NCBI GenBank assembly: GCA_964401685.1
Contig: CAYNZH010000031.1
Location: 1-20,369, forward strand
DNA from: DASRQK01 sp964401685
GTDB lineage: Bacteria; Bacteroidota; Bacteroidia; Sphingobacteriales; Sphingobacteriaceae
Length of the DNA: 20,369 nucleotides
Direction: 5' to 3'
Part shown: one piece after another, positions 7,461-14,604 of the stretch
Position numbering within the stretch: position 1 is the stretch's first letter
How the letters are laid out: each line of letters begins with the position of its first letter
The notes under the pieces: model-generated
Database searches by the model: none
What the model saw: only the letters and a program-made list of their open reading frames with translations
What the model was told of the DNA's origin: nothing
Translations under genes and position numbers: made by a program

Positions 7461-9800
7461 TCAAAATCCAAAATTCCAGGTAATTGAAGGGATAACACCA
7501 AAAAGTGCGATCCGGTAGATTTCGCTTTTCCCCGGGGTGGTTTCGCTCTCTCTAAAGTCAATGATATACGCATTCTTCCGGTTATACGCATTGTACACGC
7601 CGAAAGTCCAGCTGGAGCGGAATCGGCTGTTCTTTCTCCCTTCTCTGGTCACACCGAGGTCAAGCCGGTGGTAATCGGGCATTCTGTGGGCATTTCTCTC
7701 GGTGTAGTACCAAAGAATCTGATCTCCCACCTGATATTTCCCACTGGGGAAGGTCACTGCCTGGCCTGTGTTGTACACCCAGGTGGCCGACGCATTCCAT
7801 CGGTCGGAAAATTCATAAAGCAGGACGGTAGAAAGATCATGGGTACGGTCCTGGCGCGCATTGAACCAGTTACCTTGATTGATGGCTTCGAATTGTCTTT
7901 CACTTTTTGCCAACCCGTAGGAAATCCAGCCCTGCAAGTCGCCCACCGTCTTTTTGAGATACCACTCGGCACCATAAGCCCGTCCTCGGCCAAAAACCAA
8001 TTCTGCTTCCAGATGCGTGTTGAGTTGCAGATCTGCGGCATCTTTATAGTCGATCTGGTTTTTCATTTCCTTATAATAGATTTCTACCGAAAACTCATAA
8101 CCGGACAACCAATCTGAATAATACCCCAGGGAAACCTGGTCTGAAACCTGGGGTTTCACGTTTGGACTGCTCAGCACCCAGTCATCGGTAGGCAAACTTG
8201 ACGTGGAATTGCTTAGCAAGTGAAGGTTCTGCGTGTTTTTGCTATATGATGCTTTCACACTGTGGAGACGGTGAAAATTATAGCTCAGCGAAAATCTGGG
8301 TTCCAAAAATGCATAATGCTGAACCAGTTGACCCTTTTCGTAGGTCCGGGACGAACGTATATCGCCTGTCGCAGGGTCGTAGGTAAAAAATTGGCCTGGA
8401 CCATGCATCAAAAAATGGCTGTAGCGCAGTCCGTACAGGAGGGAGAGCTCGGGCGTGGGTTTCCAGTCGTGAGAAAGATAAGCTGCAACCTCAGTTCCGT
8501 TTCGCCCTTCCATGGGGATTGTATTGACAGAGGCCTGCTCGCCGGCATTGATGTTCGTGGGATTTATCTTTTGGTAAAGCATATCAATTCCGCCGTTGAA
8601 CGTACTCTGGGAACGTTCAAAAAATTGGAAGTCCTGTTTCAGGTGTCCGGATCTGATGTTGGATGCAATCACAAAGTCTAAAGTCGGATCCATGAGATCC
8701 ACTTTGTATTTATAGTCGCTGTAAACTGCTGTCGTATGAGAGAAAAGTCGAGGGCTTATGAGGTGCTGCCATCGGATGCTGCCTGTCGCATTGCCCCAGT
8801 CAAAACCAAATCTGTCCGCATAACCCAGAACATCCTGTCCGAAATATCCCGAAAGAAATAGGGCATTCTTATCATCCAGACGGTAGTTTGCCTTGAGGTT
8901 GAGATCATAAAAATAAAGTTTACTTTGGCTGATATCTGGGTCGGATGACAACTTCAGAAAAAGATCGGCATAGGTCCGCCGACCGCTCACCATAAAAGAG
9001 CCTTTATCTCGGACCAGGGGGCCTTCAATCTTGATCCGCGAGGCGATCAGGCCCAGTCCTCCTTCGGCAGCAAATCTTTTGTTGTTGCCTTCGTCCATCT
9101 GTATGTCCAGGACGGAAGCCAGTCTCCCCCCATACTTTGCTGGCATCCCGCCTTTATAGAGGGTAACGTCGCGAATGGCATCCGAGTTGAAGGTAGAGAA
9201 GAATCCGAGCAGGTGGGATGCATTGAAAACGGGTGCGCCGTCCAGAAGGATCAAGTTTTGATCGCCCTGCCCCCCGCGGACGAAGAACTGACTGCTCCCC
9301 TCGCCTCCGGACATCACTCCGGGCAGAAGTTGTATGGTTTTCAGAATGTCCTTTTCCCCAAAAAGCACGGGGACATGCGCTACGTCTAGCAAATCGACCT
9401 TGGTCATCCCCATTTGGGGGTTGCGTAGCTGATCCTGTTGGCGACCTGCCGAGACGACCACTTCGTCCAATACCTGCCCCTGCCTGAGGGCAACGTGCAG
9501 CAGGGTGTCCTGATGGAAGCGAATGTGTAATTTTTGCTCCTCAAAGCCTGTGAAAGAAAAGAGTACTTCCAGCGTTCCGTGGGACACTCTCAGAGAGAAA
9601 AATCCTGCTTGGTTGGTAGAGGTCTGCAAGGTGGGATGGTCTTTAATTCTGATGTTGGCACCGACCAGAACCTCGCCTGTAGCCTCGTCGCGAATATAGC
9701 CACTAAGCGTTGACTTTTGAGTTTCCTGCGCTGTAATTAGCTCACAACAAGCAAAGCCCAATAAAAAAAGGCACAAATAGGGCTTAAATTTTTTCCACAT
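7461..9800 (-). CDS. TonB-dependent outer-membrane receptor with carboxypeptidase-like domain
   Basis: A 779-residue outer-membrane active transporter. The order is a signal peptide (about 1-25, ending ITAQE), a carboxypeptidase-regulatory-like domain (about 31-105, STLSGYIRDEATGEVLVGANI), a TonB-box-like LDEVVVSAGR (111-120), a plug domain (about 130-235, with FFVRGGQGDQNLILLDGAPV) and a large beta-barrel ending in a terminal Phe (WNFGF), as expected for insertion by the BAM machinery. There is no STN domain and no adjacent sigma/FecR pair, so it is not wired for trans-envelope signalling like the SusC gene at 14605. The open frame starts at a TTG (9809), but the ATG at 9800 is the natural start. 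It is co-transcribed with the DUF4249 lipoprotein. Ligand unknown. The 65 bases to the divergent gene at 9866 are AT-rich; the best minus-strand -7 candidate, TAATATTG at 9814-9807, has one mismatch and is weak. Confidence 0.92.
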   Translation of the reverse strand: MWKKFKPYLCLFLLGFACCELITAQETQKSTLSGYIRDEATGEVLVGANIRIKDHPTLQTSTNQAGFFSLRVSHGTLEVLFSFTGFEEQKLHIRFHQDTLLHVALRQGQVLDEVVVSAGRQQDQLRNPQMGMTKVDLLDVAHVPVLFGEKDILKTIQLLPGVMSGGEGSSQFFVRGGQGDQNLILLDGAPVFNASHLLGFFSTFNSDAIRDVTLYKGGMPAKYGGRLASVLDIQMDEGNNKRFAAEGGLGLIASRIKIEGPLVRDKGSFMVSGRRTYADLFLKLSSDPDISQSKLYFYDLNLKANYRLDDKNALFLSGYFGQDVLGYADRFGFDWGNATGSIRWQHLISPRLFSHTTAVYSDYKYKVDLMDPTLDFVIASNIRSGHLKQDFQFFERSQSTFNGGIDMLYQKINPTNINAGEQASVNTIPMEGRNGTEVAAYLSHDWKPTPELSLLYGLRYSHFLMHGPGQFFTYDPATGDIRSSRTYEKGQLVQHYAFLEPRFSLSYNFHRLHSVKASYSKNTQNLHLLSNSTSSLPTDDWVLSSPNVKPQVSDQVSLGYYSDWLSGYEFSVEIYYKEMKNQIDYKDAADLQLNTHLEAELVFGRGRAYGAEWYLKKTVGDLQGWISYGLAKSERQFEAINQGNWFNARQDRTHDLSTVLLYEFSDRWNASATWVYNTGQAVTFPSGKYQVGDQILWYYTERNAHRMPDYHRLDLGVTREGRKNSRFRSSWTFGVYNAYNRKNAYIIDFRESETTPGKSEIYRIALFGVIPSITWNFGF

Positions 9801-9865
9801 ACCACACAATATTAATAAAAAATTTGTAGTATTGACAAGTATTTACAATTATTTAACAATAGATT

Positions 9866-10612
9866 ATGAATGGAAAACAGTGGTTGGCAATCGCCTGCTC
9901 AGGGTTTATGCTTTTTGCATGCCAGGGACCGGGTGATGCCCAGAAAAACACCGCAGACACTACTCAAAATGGCCCAGACATGCGTATAGTTGATGATCAG
10001 TGGTTGTCCTTATTTGATGGCGAAACAACCGAGGGATGGCACACATACAGGAGGGATACCGTCGGCTCGGCGTGGTCTGTTCAGGATGGAGCGCTGACTT
10101 TCAACCCCGAAGTCCCGCAGGAAGGACGTGGCGATATCGTTACCGATCGGGAATTTGAAAACTTTGAGCTCGAATTGGAATGGAAGATTGGTTCTGGTGG
10201 CAATAGCGGTATTTTTATCGGCGTAAAGGAGGATGAACAGTATGGAAACACCTATTCAACGGGTATAGAAATGCAGGTTTTGGACAATATTTCGGCTGCA
10301 GATAACAAGATTGACAATCATCTGGCGGGAACCATGTACGACCTGATCGGAACGCCTGAAGTATCGAAACCAAAACCCTTGGGCGAATGGAATCAAGTCC
10401 GTATACGGAAAAAGGACGGGCAGGTGACTATGTGGCTCAACGGGATCCAGACAGCAGACGTTACCGTGGGGAGTGAAGAGTGGCAAAGTCTCCTGGAAAA
10501 GAGCAAGTTCAAGGACTGGGAAGGATTTGCAAAGTATCCTAAGGGCAAGATCGGTCTACAGGATCATGGCGATCCGGTGTCATTCAGGAATATTCGGATC
10601 ATGGAGTTATAA
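9866..10612 (+). CDS. DUF1080 (3-keto-disaccharide hydrolase-like) lipoprotein
   Basis: A 248-residue predicted lipoprotein: a signal sequence with lipobox LFAC (Cys19), a short linker, and a single DUF1080 domain (about residues 46-247). Family hallmarks include the opening WLSLFDGETTEGWHTY, the middle FENFELELEWKIGSGGNSGI, and the closing GKIGLQDHGDPVSFRNIRI. The fold is a concanavalin-like beta sandwich. Some DUF1080 members have been shown to cleave 3-keto-glycosides; whether this one is catalytic or only binds sugars is not decided by the sequence. The predicted location is the periplasm or outer membrane. It is divergent from the TonB receptor and 32 bases upstream of purB, which has its own -7 box. 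No clear terminator separates the two. Confidence 0.88.
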   Translation: MNGKQWLAIACSGFMLFACQGPGDAQKNTADTTQNGPDMRIVDDQWLSLFDGETTEGWHTYRRDTVGSAWSVQDGALTFNPEVPQEGRGDIVTDREFENFELELEWKIGSGGNSGIFIGVKEDEQYGNTYSTGIEMQVLDNISAADNKIDNHLAGTMYDLIGTPEVSKPKPLGEWNQVRIRKKDGQVTMWLNGIQTADVTVGSEEWQSLLEKSKFKDWEGFAKYPKGKIGLQDHGDPVSFRNIRIMEL

Positions 10613-10632
10613 GCTCCTTTCACAGTTTTTTG

Positions 10633-10640
10633 TATCTTTG
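10633..10640 (+). promoter_or_regulatory. -7 promoter box of purB, nearly abutting the start codon
   Basis: TATCTTTG matches the Bacteroidota -7 consensus TAnnTTTG exactly. It ends only 4 bases before the purB ATG at 10645, so transcription would start at or within a few bases of the start codon. No good -33 TTTG is seen at the standard 19-20 base distance. Confidence 0.6.
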
Positions 10641-10644
10641 CGGC

Positions 10645-11997
10645 ATGAGTACATTATCCGCACTCACGGCCATTTCACCGGTAGATGGGCGTTATCATGG
10701 TGCTACCAAAGAGCTATCGGCGTATTTTTCAGAGTACGCATTGATCAAATATCGTGTTTACGTTGAAATCGAATATTTCATCGCCCTGGCAGAGTCTGGC
10801 ATACCGCAGCTTGCTCATTTTGACGGAAGTCTCAACGGTAAGCTGAGAGCTATTCACGAGAATTTCGATCTGGAAGACGCGCGCTGGATAAAGGACAAGG
10901 AAAGAGAGACCAATCACGATGTGAAAGCCGTCGAATACTTTTTGAAGGATAGATTTGAAGGATTGGGAATCAGCGACTCAGTGGAGTTTATTCACTTTGG
11001 TCTCACGTCCCAGGATATCAACAACACGGCCATTCCCCTGTCGTGGAAGGATGCTTTGCAGGAGCAGTTTTTGCCTCAATTGATCGGTGTAGTGGAGTCT
11101 TTGGAAAGCCTGGCCAATGATTGGTCAGACGTAGCTTTACTGGCCCGTACTCATGGACAACCGGCTTCGCCAACACGGCTGGGTAAGGAAATTAAGGTAT
11201 TTGCCGAAAGGCTTCGTGTGCAGATCGCTCAGCTTGAAAGCATTGCATTTTCGGCAAAATTCGGCGGCGCGACCGGAAATTTCAACGCACATTACGTAGC
11301 GTATCCCGCTGTAGACTGGGTCTCTTTCGCAAATAATTTTGTCAGCAACAGTTTGGGGTTGTCTCGCTCCCAAACCACGACTCAAATCGAGCACTACGAT
11401 AACTTTGCAGCTCATTGTGACGCTTTAAAACGAATAAATACAATTTTAATCGATTTTGCGCGGGATATCTGGACGTATATTTCGATGGATTATTTCAAGC
11501 AAAAAATTACCGCCGGACAAATTGGTTCATCAGCCATGCCCCATAAAGTCAATCCTATTGATTTTGAAAATGCCGAGGGTAATCTAGGCGTGGCGAATGC
11601 ACTTTTTGAGCATCTCTCGGCCAAACTGCCCATCTCGCGTCTGCAAAGAGACTTGACAGATTCGACTGTTCTGCGGAACATAGGCGTTCCTTTGGCCCAT
11701 AATATGATCGCACTTAGGTCTTTGTCGAGAGGAATTGGCAAGCTGATCCTCAACGAACAGCAGATCGCTGCTGACCTGGATAAAAACTGGGCCGTCGTCG
11801 CTGAGGCCATTCAAACCATACTTCGCAGGGAGGGATACCCGAAACCCTATGAAGCGCTGAAGGATCTGACGCGAACCAACGAAACAGTGACTGCGGCGAC
11901 CATTGCTACCTTTGTAGACGGCCTCGCGGTGAGTGAGGAGGTGAAAGAAGAACTCAAGCGTATCAGCCCGGACAACTATACTGGGATGAGCTGGTGA
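10645..11997 (+). CDS. purB: Adenylosuccinate lyase
   Basis: A 450-residue cytoplasmic enzyme of purine synthesis, acting twice: it splits fumarate from SAICAR in the IMP pathway and from adenylosuccinate to give AMP. The N-terminal SPVDGRY (11-17) is typical of the longer E. coli-type enzyme. The fumarate-lyase superfamily signature GSSAMPHKVNP is at 294-304, with the catalytic Ser at 295. The catalytic His is in ARTHGQPASPTRLGKE (His170), and TSQDINNT (121-128) is the substrate-binding loop. Length and motif spacing are normal. The frame is open to a TTG at 10630, but that codon lies upstream of the -7 box at 10633, so the ATG at 10645 is the start. It is flanked by unrelated genes, so it is not part of a pur operon here. 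Confidence 0.97.
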   Translation: MSTLSALTAISPVDGRYHGATKELSAYFSEYALIKYRVYVEIEYFIALAESGIPQLAHFDGSLNGKLRAIHENFDLEDARWIKDKERETNHDVKAVEYFLKDRFEGLGISDSVEFIHFGLTSQDINNTAIPLSWKDALQEQFLPQLIGVVESLESLANDWSDVALLARTHGQPASPTRLGKEIKVFAERLRVQIAQLESIAFSAKFGGATGNFNAHYVAYPAVDWVSFANNFVSNSLGLSRSQTTTQIEHYDNFAAHCDALKRINTILIDFARDIWTYISMDYFKQKITAGQIGSSAMPHKVNPIDFENAEGNLGVANALFEHLSAKLPISRLQRDLTDSTVLRNIGVPLAHNMIALRSLSRGIGKLILNEQQIAADLDKNWAVVAEAIQTILRREGYPKPYEALKDLTRTNETVTAATIATFVDGLAVSEEVKEELKRISPDNYTGMSW

Positions 11998-12020
11998 CAA
12001 AAAGGTGACACAATTGTGAC
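11994..12020 (+). repeat. Three GTGAC direct repeats at 11-bp spacing upstream of the nfu promoter
   Basis: GTGAC occurs at 11994-11998, 12005-12009 and 12016-12020, one copy per helical turn. The last two copies flank a perfect 10-base palindrome CACAATTGTG (12009-12018). The array ends 21 bases before the -7 box at 12042, so a bound protein would sit on or next to the -33 region. The first copy includes the purB stop codon. Regulatory function is inference. Confidence 0.4.
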
Positions 12021-12049
12021 GGCCTATCCTAGTAATATACGTATTTTTG
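12014..12049 (+). promoter_or_regulatory. Candidate promoter of the nfu gene
   Basis: TATTTTTG at 12042-12049 matches TAnnTTTG. TTGTGA at 12014-12019 is the best -33 candidate, 22 bases upstream, slightly longer than the usual spacing. The A-rich leader to the ATG at 12069 is under 20 bases. Confidence 0.55.
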
Positions 12050-12068
12050 TTGGAAAATAAAAATAAAA

Positions 12069-12623
12069 ATGGCAACGATCAACGTCTATACAGAATATAC
12101 TCCCAATCCTTCGACCATGAAATTCTTGGTCAACAAACTTCTGATCAACGGTAGTCTGGACTATCCGGATCAGGAAAAAGCCCAGGAATCTCCCTTTGCA
12201 CGCGAACTTTTTAAGTTCAACTTCGTGACCGGAGTGTTCTTTGCCAGCAATTTCGTTACGGTAACCAAAGCAGATACCGTGGAATGGGAGGATATTGAGG
12301 CTATTCTCAAGGAATTTATCAAGGGAGCTGTCGAGTCTGAGTTGAAGGTCAAAGAAGTGGAACACACTGAAAATGTCAACTTCCAAGGCTCTGAAACCGA
12401 AATACAGATTCAACAGATTCTTCATGACTATGTGCGTCCGGCCGTCGAACAGGATGGTGGTGCCATTGCATTCAAATCTTTTGAGGAAGGCCGGGTAACT
12501 GTAGAGCTACGTGGCTCTTGCAGTGGCTGTCCTTCGTCCACCATCACCTTGAAAGCAGGTATTGAAGGCTTGCTCAAGCGAATGGTTCCCGACGTGGAAG
12601 AAGTCGTTGCCGAAGCAATGTAG
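12069..12623 (+). CDS. Nfu/NifU-type iron-sulfur cluster scaffold or carrier protein
   Basis: A 184-residue cytoplasmic protein with the two-domain Nfu layout. The N-terminal Nfu domain (about 4-90) starts with the hallmark YTEYTPNPSTMKFLVN. The C-terminal NifU-like domain (about 115-182) carries the cluster-binding CxxC at Cys151 and Cys154 in GSCSGCPSS. Two proteins of this type bind one [4Fe-4S] cluster between them and deliver it to apo-enzymes. The N-terminal domain plus C-terminal CxxC matches mitochondrial Nfu1 and its bacterial relatives rather than the three-domain NifU of nitrogen fixers; no nif or suf genes are nearby. It starts at an ATG with an A-rich leader and its own promoter candidate. 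The GTGAC array just upstream might regulate it. Confidence 0.92.
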   Translation: MATINVYTEYTPNPSTMKFLVNKLLINGSLDYPDQEKAQESPFARELFKFNFVTGVFFASNFVTVTKADTVEWEDIEAILKEFIKGAVESELKVKEVEHTENVNFQGSETEIQIQQILHDYVRPAVEQDGGAIAFKSFEEGRVTVELRGSCSGCPSSTITLKAGIEGLLKRMVPDVEEVVAEAM

Positions 12624-12678
12624 GCAGTTCAGCTGTCCAGACCCTCCCTTTTCTCCACATCCGCGACTGATTATGGAT

Positions 12679-12713
12679 TTGGCAATAATATTAGATAAAA
12701 TTTAATAGCTTTG
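12679..12713 (+). promoter_or_regulatory. Candidate housekeeping promoter of the sigma-factor gene
   Basis: TAGCTTTG at 12706-12713 matches TAnnTTTG. TTGGCA (12679-12684) is a plausible -33 element 21 bases upstream. This would give a leader of roughly 40 bases before the ATG at 12760, and suggests the sigma gene is transcribed by the main polymerase rather than only by itself. Confidence 0.6.
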
Positions 12714-12759
12714 CATTCCTAACACTAAACCGGGTGAGAAATACCAGGAGACCAGGGGG

Positions 12760-13332
12760 ATGACTGAAAAATTTGATATTCATTCATTTGAATTGCTGTT
12801 CAAGGAGCATTATCCTTTTTTGCTGCTCGTATCTTTTCAGATCGTCGGCGATAGGGATATGGCCCAGGATGTCGTGCAGCTTTTCTTCATTGATGTCTGG
12901 GAGAAAAGGGACCTGAGCACCGTGAGGAATTTCCAGGCTTATGCTACTCGTGCGGTGAAAAACAGGTCGATTTCTCATCTAAGGGCAATGGCTACGGAGC
13001 TAACCAGGAAGGACAGTTACGGAGCGGTGGTGCGGAGTTCGGAGCCGGATGACTTTAGCAAATCCCAAGCGCGTGAGGATCATCAGAAAAAGGAAGACTT
13101 GGTCTCCCAGTTGGTCGATCGCCTTCCGGAGAAAAGACGGCAGATTTTTCTGGATTTCGTGATTCATGATCTTTCCTACGAAGAAATTGCCGAAAAATAC
13201 CAGATTTCTATCAATACCGTGAAGACGCAAATGCAGCGCAGCTACAAATTTCTGAAAGCCCAAATCCCTCCGGGCAGCGCAAATGCAGTCTTTTTGGCGA
13301 TTCTCATGTCCAATTATTTATTAAGTATATAA
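12760..13332 (+). CDS. ECF-type RNA polymerase sigma factor
   Basis: A 190-residue sigma-70 family factor of the extracytoplasmic-function class. Region 2 covers about residues 13-77 (FKEHYPFLLLVSFQIVGDRDMAQDVVQLFF, quoted in part) and contains the DxxQDVxQxxF core that binds polymerase and melts the -10. Region 4 covers about 117-168, with the helix-turn-helix SYEEIAEKYQISINTVKTQM. Regions 1 and 3 are absent, as expected. An unusual hydrophobic tail (NAVFLAILMSNYLLSI, 175-190) follows region 4. An AGGAG at 12746-12750 lies 9 bases before the ATG, a stronger ribosome site than most genes here. It is followed by fecR, an STN-bearing susC and susD, so it most likely activates that locus once released by FecR. 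Confidence 0.93.
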   Translation: MTEKFDIHSFELLFKEHYPFLLLVSFQIVGDRDMAQDVVQLFFIDVWEKRDLSTVRNFQAYATRAVKNRSISHLRAMATELTRKDSYGAVVRSSEPDDFSKSQAREDHQKKEDLVSQLVDRLPEKRRQIFLDFVIHDLSYEEIAEKYQISINTVKTQMQRSYKFLKAQIPPGSANAVFLAILMSNYLLSI

Positions 13333-13335
13333 TTT

Positions 13336-13363
13336 CGTCACCCTTTTTCACAAGGCTTGCGAC
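13336..13363 (+). promoter_or_regulatory. Candidate ECF-sigma promoter upstream of fecR
   Basis: In the 55-base sigma-fecR gap, CGTCACCC (13336-13343) is followed after 16 bases by CGAC (13360-13363). The spacing suits an ECF-type -35/-10 pair, and the arrangement would let the sigma factor activate fecR-susCD directly. I know of similar GTCACCC-plus-T-run elements before Bacteroidota fecR genes only from memory, so this is inference. An AGAGG (13374-13378) serves as ribosome site for the ATG at 13388. Confidence 0.4.
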
Positions 13364-13387
13364 TTTATTGTAAAGAGGCGGATCTAA

Positions 13388-14563
13388 ATGACGAATTGGA
13401 AAGAACTTTTATATCAAATCGAACGGGACAAGTCACGCGCGGAAAAGGGATGGTTGCCATTGGTGGACAAGCTTTCACCGGAGGAAAAAGAACTTCTTGA
13501 GGATATTCTCGAGCAAGACAGTTTGCAATCGTCCATTGATTTGCTGGAGTCCGTCGATGCGGAAAGCGATTGGGAGCATCTTGCTGCAAAAGTCACAGGA
13601 CTTCCAGGAAAGGAGGCGAGGATCCTTGCACCGCGTACATCTCCCTGGTGGAAAAGGGCGGGCAGGTATGCTGCGGCCCTGGCTCTGCCTCTACTCGCTG
13701 TCGCCACGGCTATATATTTGTACAATAGCCATCACTTTTCAACGCCTTTAGAAGAACATGAATTTCCGGAATTAGTCCATGAGGGTGGCGTTTTGGTGCT
13801 GGCTGACGGAACGCGAATGGATCTACAGTCTATCAGTGAGCCAGTAGACGGTGAGGAATACCAAGTGATTTCTCAGTCTCGGGTAACTGAGCGCTGGGCT
13901 GCCGATAACGCGGAACCTGCTTACCACCGGGTGATTATCCCGAGAGGCTCGGAGTACAGGCTTCAGCTTGCGGATGGCTCGCAGGTCCACCTGAATTCGG
14001 AATCGGAACTGAGGTTTCCACACGACTTTAGCAATCAAGACACGCGCCAGGTTTTTCTGGACAAGGGTGAGGCATTTTTCGAAATTACCAAAAACGAGCA
14101 GCTCCCTTTCATCGTGCACAGCAAAGGACTGGATATAGAAGTTTTGGGAACATCGTTTAATATCAACACTTACAATTTTCCGCGAATGGTCACCACCTTG
14201 GTAAGCGGGAAAATTCAAGCTTCATTTCAGGGGAAAACCGGCCATCTCTTACCAAACCAACAATTGCTTGTCGATGAAAAAGATGCGGAATTTAGCATCT
14301 CGAATGTGGACGTCAGCGCAGCAATTGGTTGGCATCAAAACCAGTGGATCTTTGATCAAATGCCCCTGGGACAGGTTATGGAAAATCTGGGTCGGTGGTA
14401 TGATTATGAGGTTGTTTTTGTAGACAAAAGTGCCCGGGATCTCCTGTATACCGCGGATCTGCAAAAATATATCGCCATAGACACGCTATTAGGGCTGATC
14501 GAAAAAACGGGGAGCGTCTATTTTACTATTAAGGGGAAAACAATTTTTATTCACAAACACTAA
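13388..14563 (+). CDS. FecR-family anti-sigma factor
   Basis: A 391-residue inner-membrane regulator with the Bacteroidota FecR layout. The N-terminal cytoplasmic part (1-90), which would hold the sigma factor, is followed by one membrane helix (about 93-112, AAALALPLLAVATAIYLY). The periplasmic FecR domain (about 181-275) opens VIIPRGSEYRLQLADGSQVHL and includes FLDKGEAFFEI and VLGTSFNINTY. The C-terminal DUF4974 domain (about 322-389) opens FDQMPLGQVMENLGRWYDYE. The C-terminal part is expected to contact the STN domain of the SusC encoded next, transmitting substrate occupancy across the envelope. It lies 55 bases after the sigma gene and 41 bases before susC. All domains are intact. Confidence 0.93.
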   Translation: MTNWKELLYQIERDKSRAEKGWLPLVDKLSPEEKELLEDILEQDSLQSSIDLLESVDAESDWEHLAAKVTGLPGKEARILAPRTSPWWKRAGRYAAALALPLLAVATAIYLYNSHHFSTPLEEHEFPELVHEGGVLVLADGTRMDLQSISEPVDGEEYQVISQSRVTERWAADNAEPAYHRVIIPRGSEYRLQLADGSQVHLNSESELRFPHDFSNQDTRQVFLDKGEAFFEITKNEQLPFIVHSKGLDIEVLGTSFNINTYNFPRMVTTLVSGKIQASFQGKTGHLLPNQQLLVDEKDAEFSISNVDVSAAIGWHQNQWIFDQMPLGQVMENLGRWYDYEVVFVDKSARDLLYTADLQKYIAIDTLLGLIEKTGSVYFTIKGKTIFIHKH

Positions 14564-14604
14564 CACTTATACATTTTTATTTAGCCTAATTTTTTGATTT
14601 TACC

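Noticed and set aside
9233..9487. Plus-strand open frame of 84 codons, Arg- and Pro-rich
   Set aside because: It is antisense to the plug region of the TonB receptor, whose coding is clear; the odd composition reflects the opposite strand.
10601..10616. Inverted repeat GGAG...CTCC around the DUF1080 stop codon
   Set aside because: Only four paired bases with a weak tail; not a convincing terminator.
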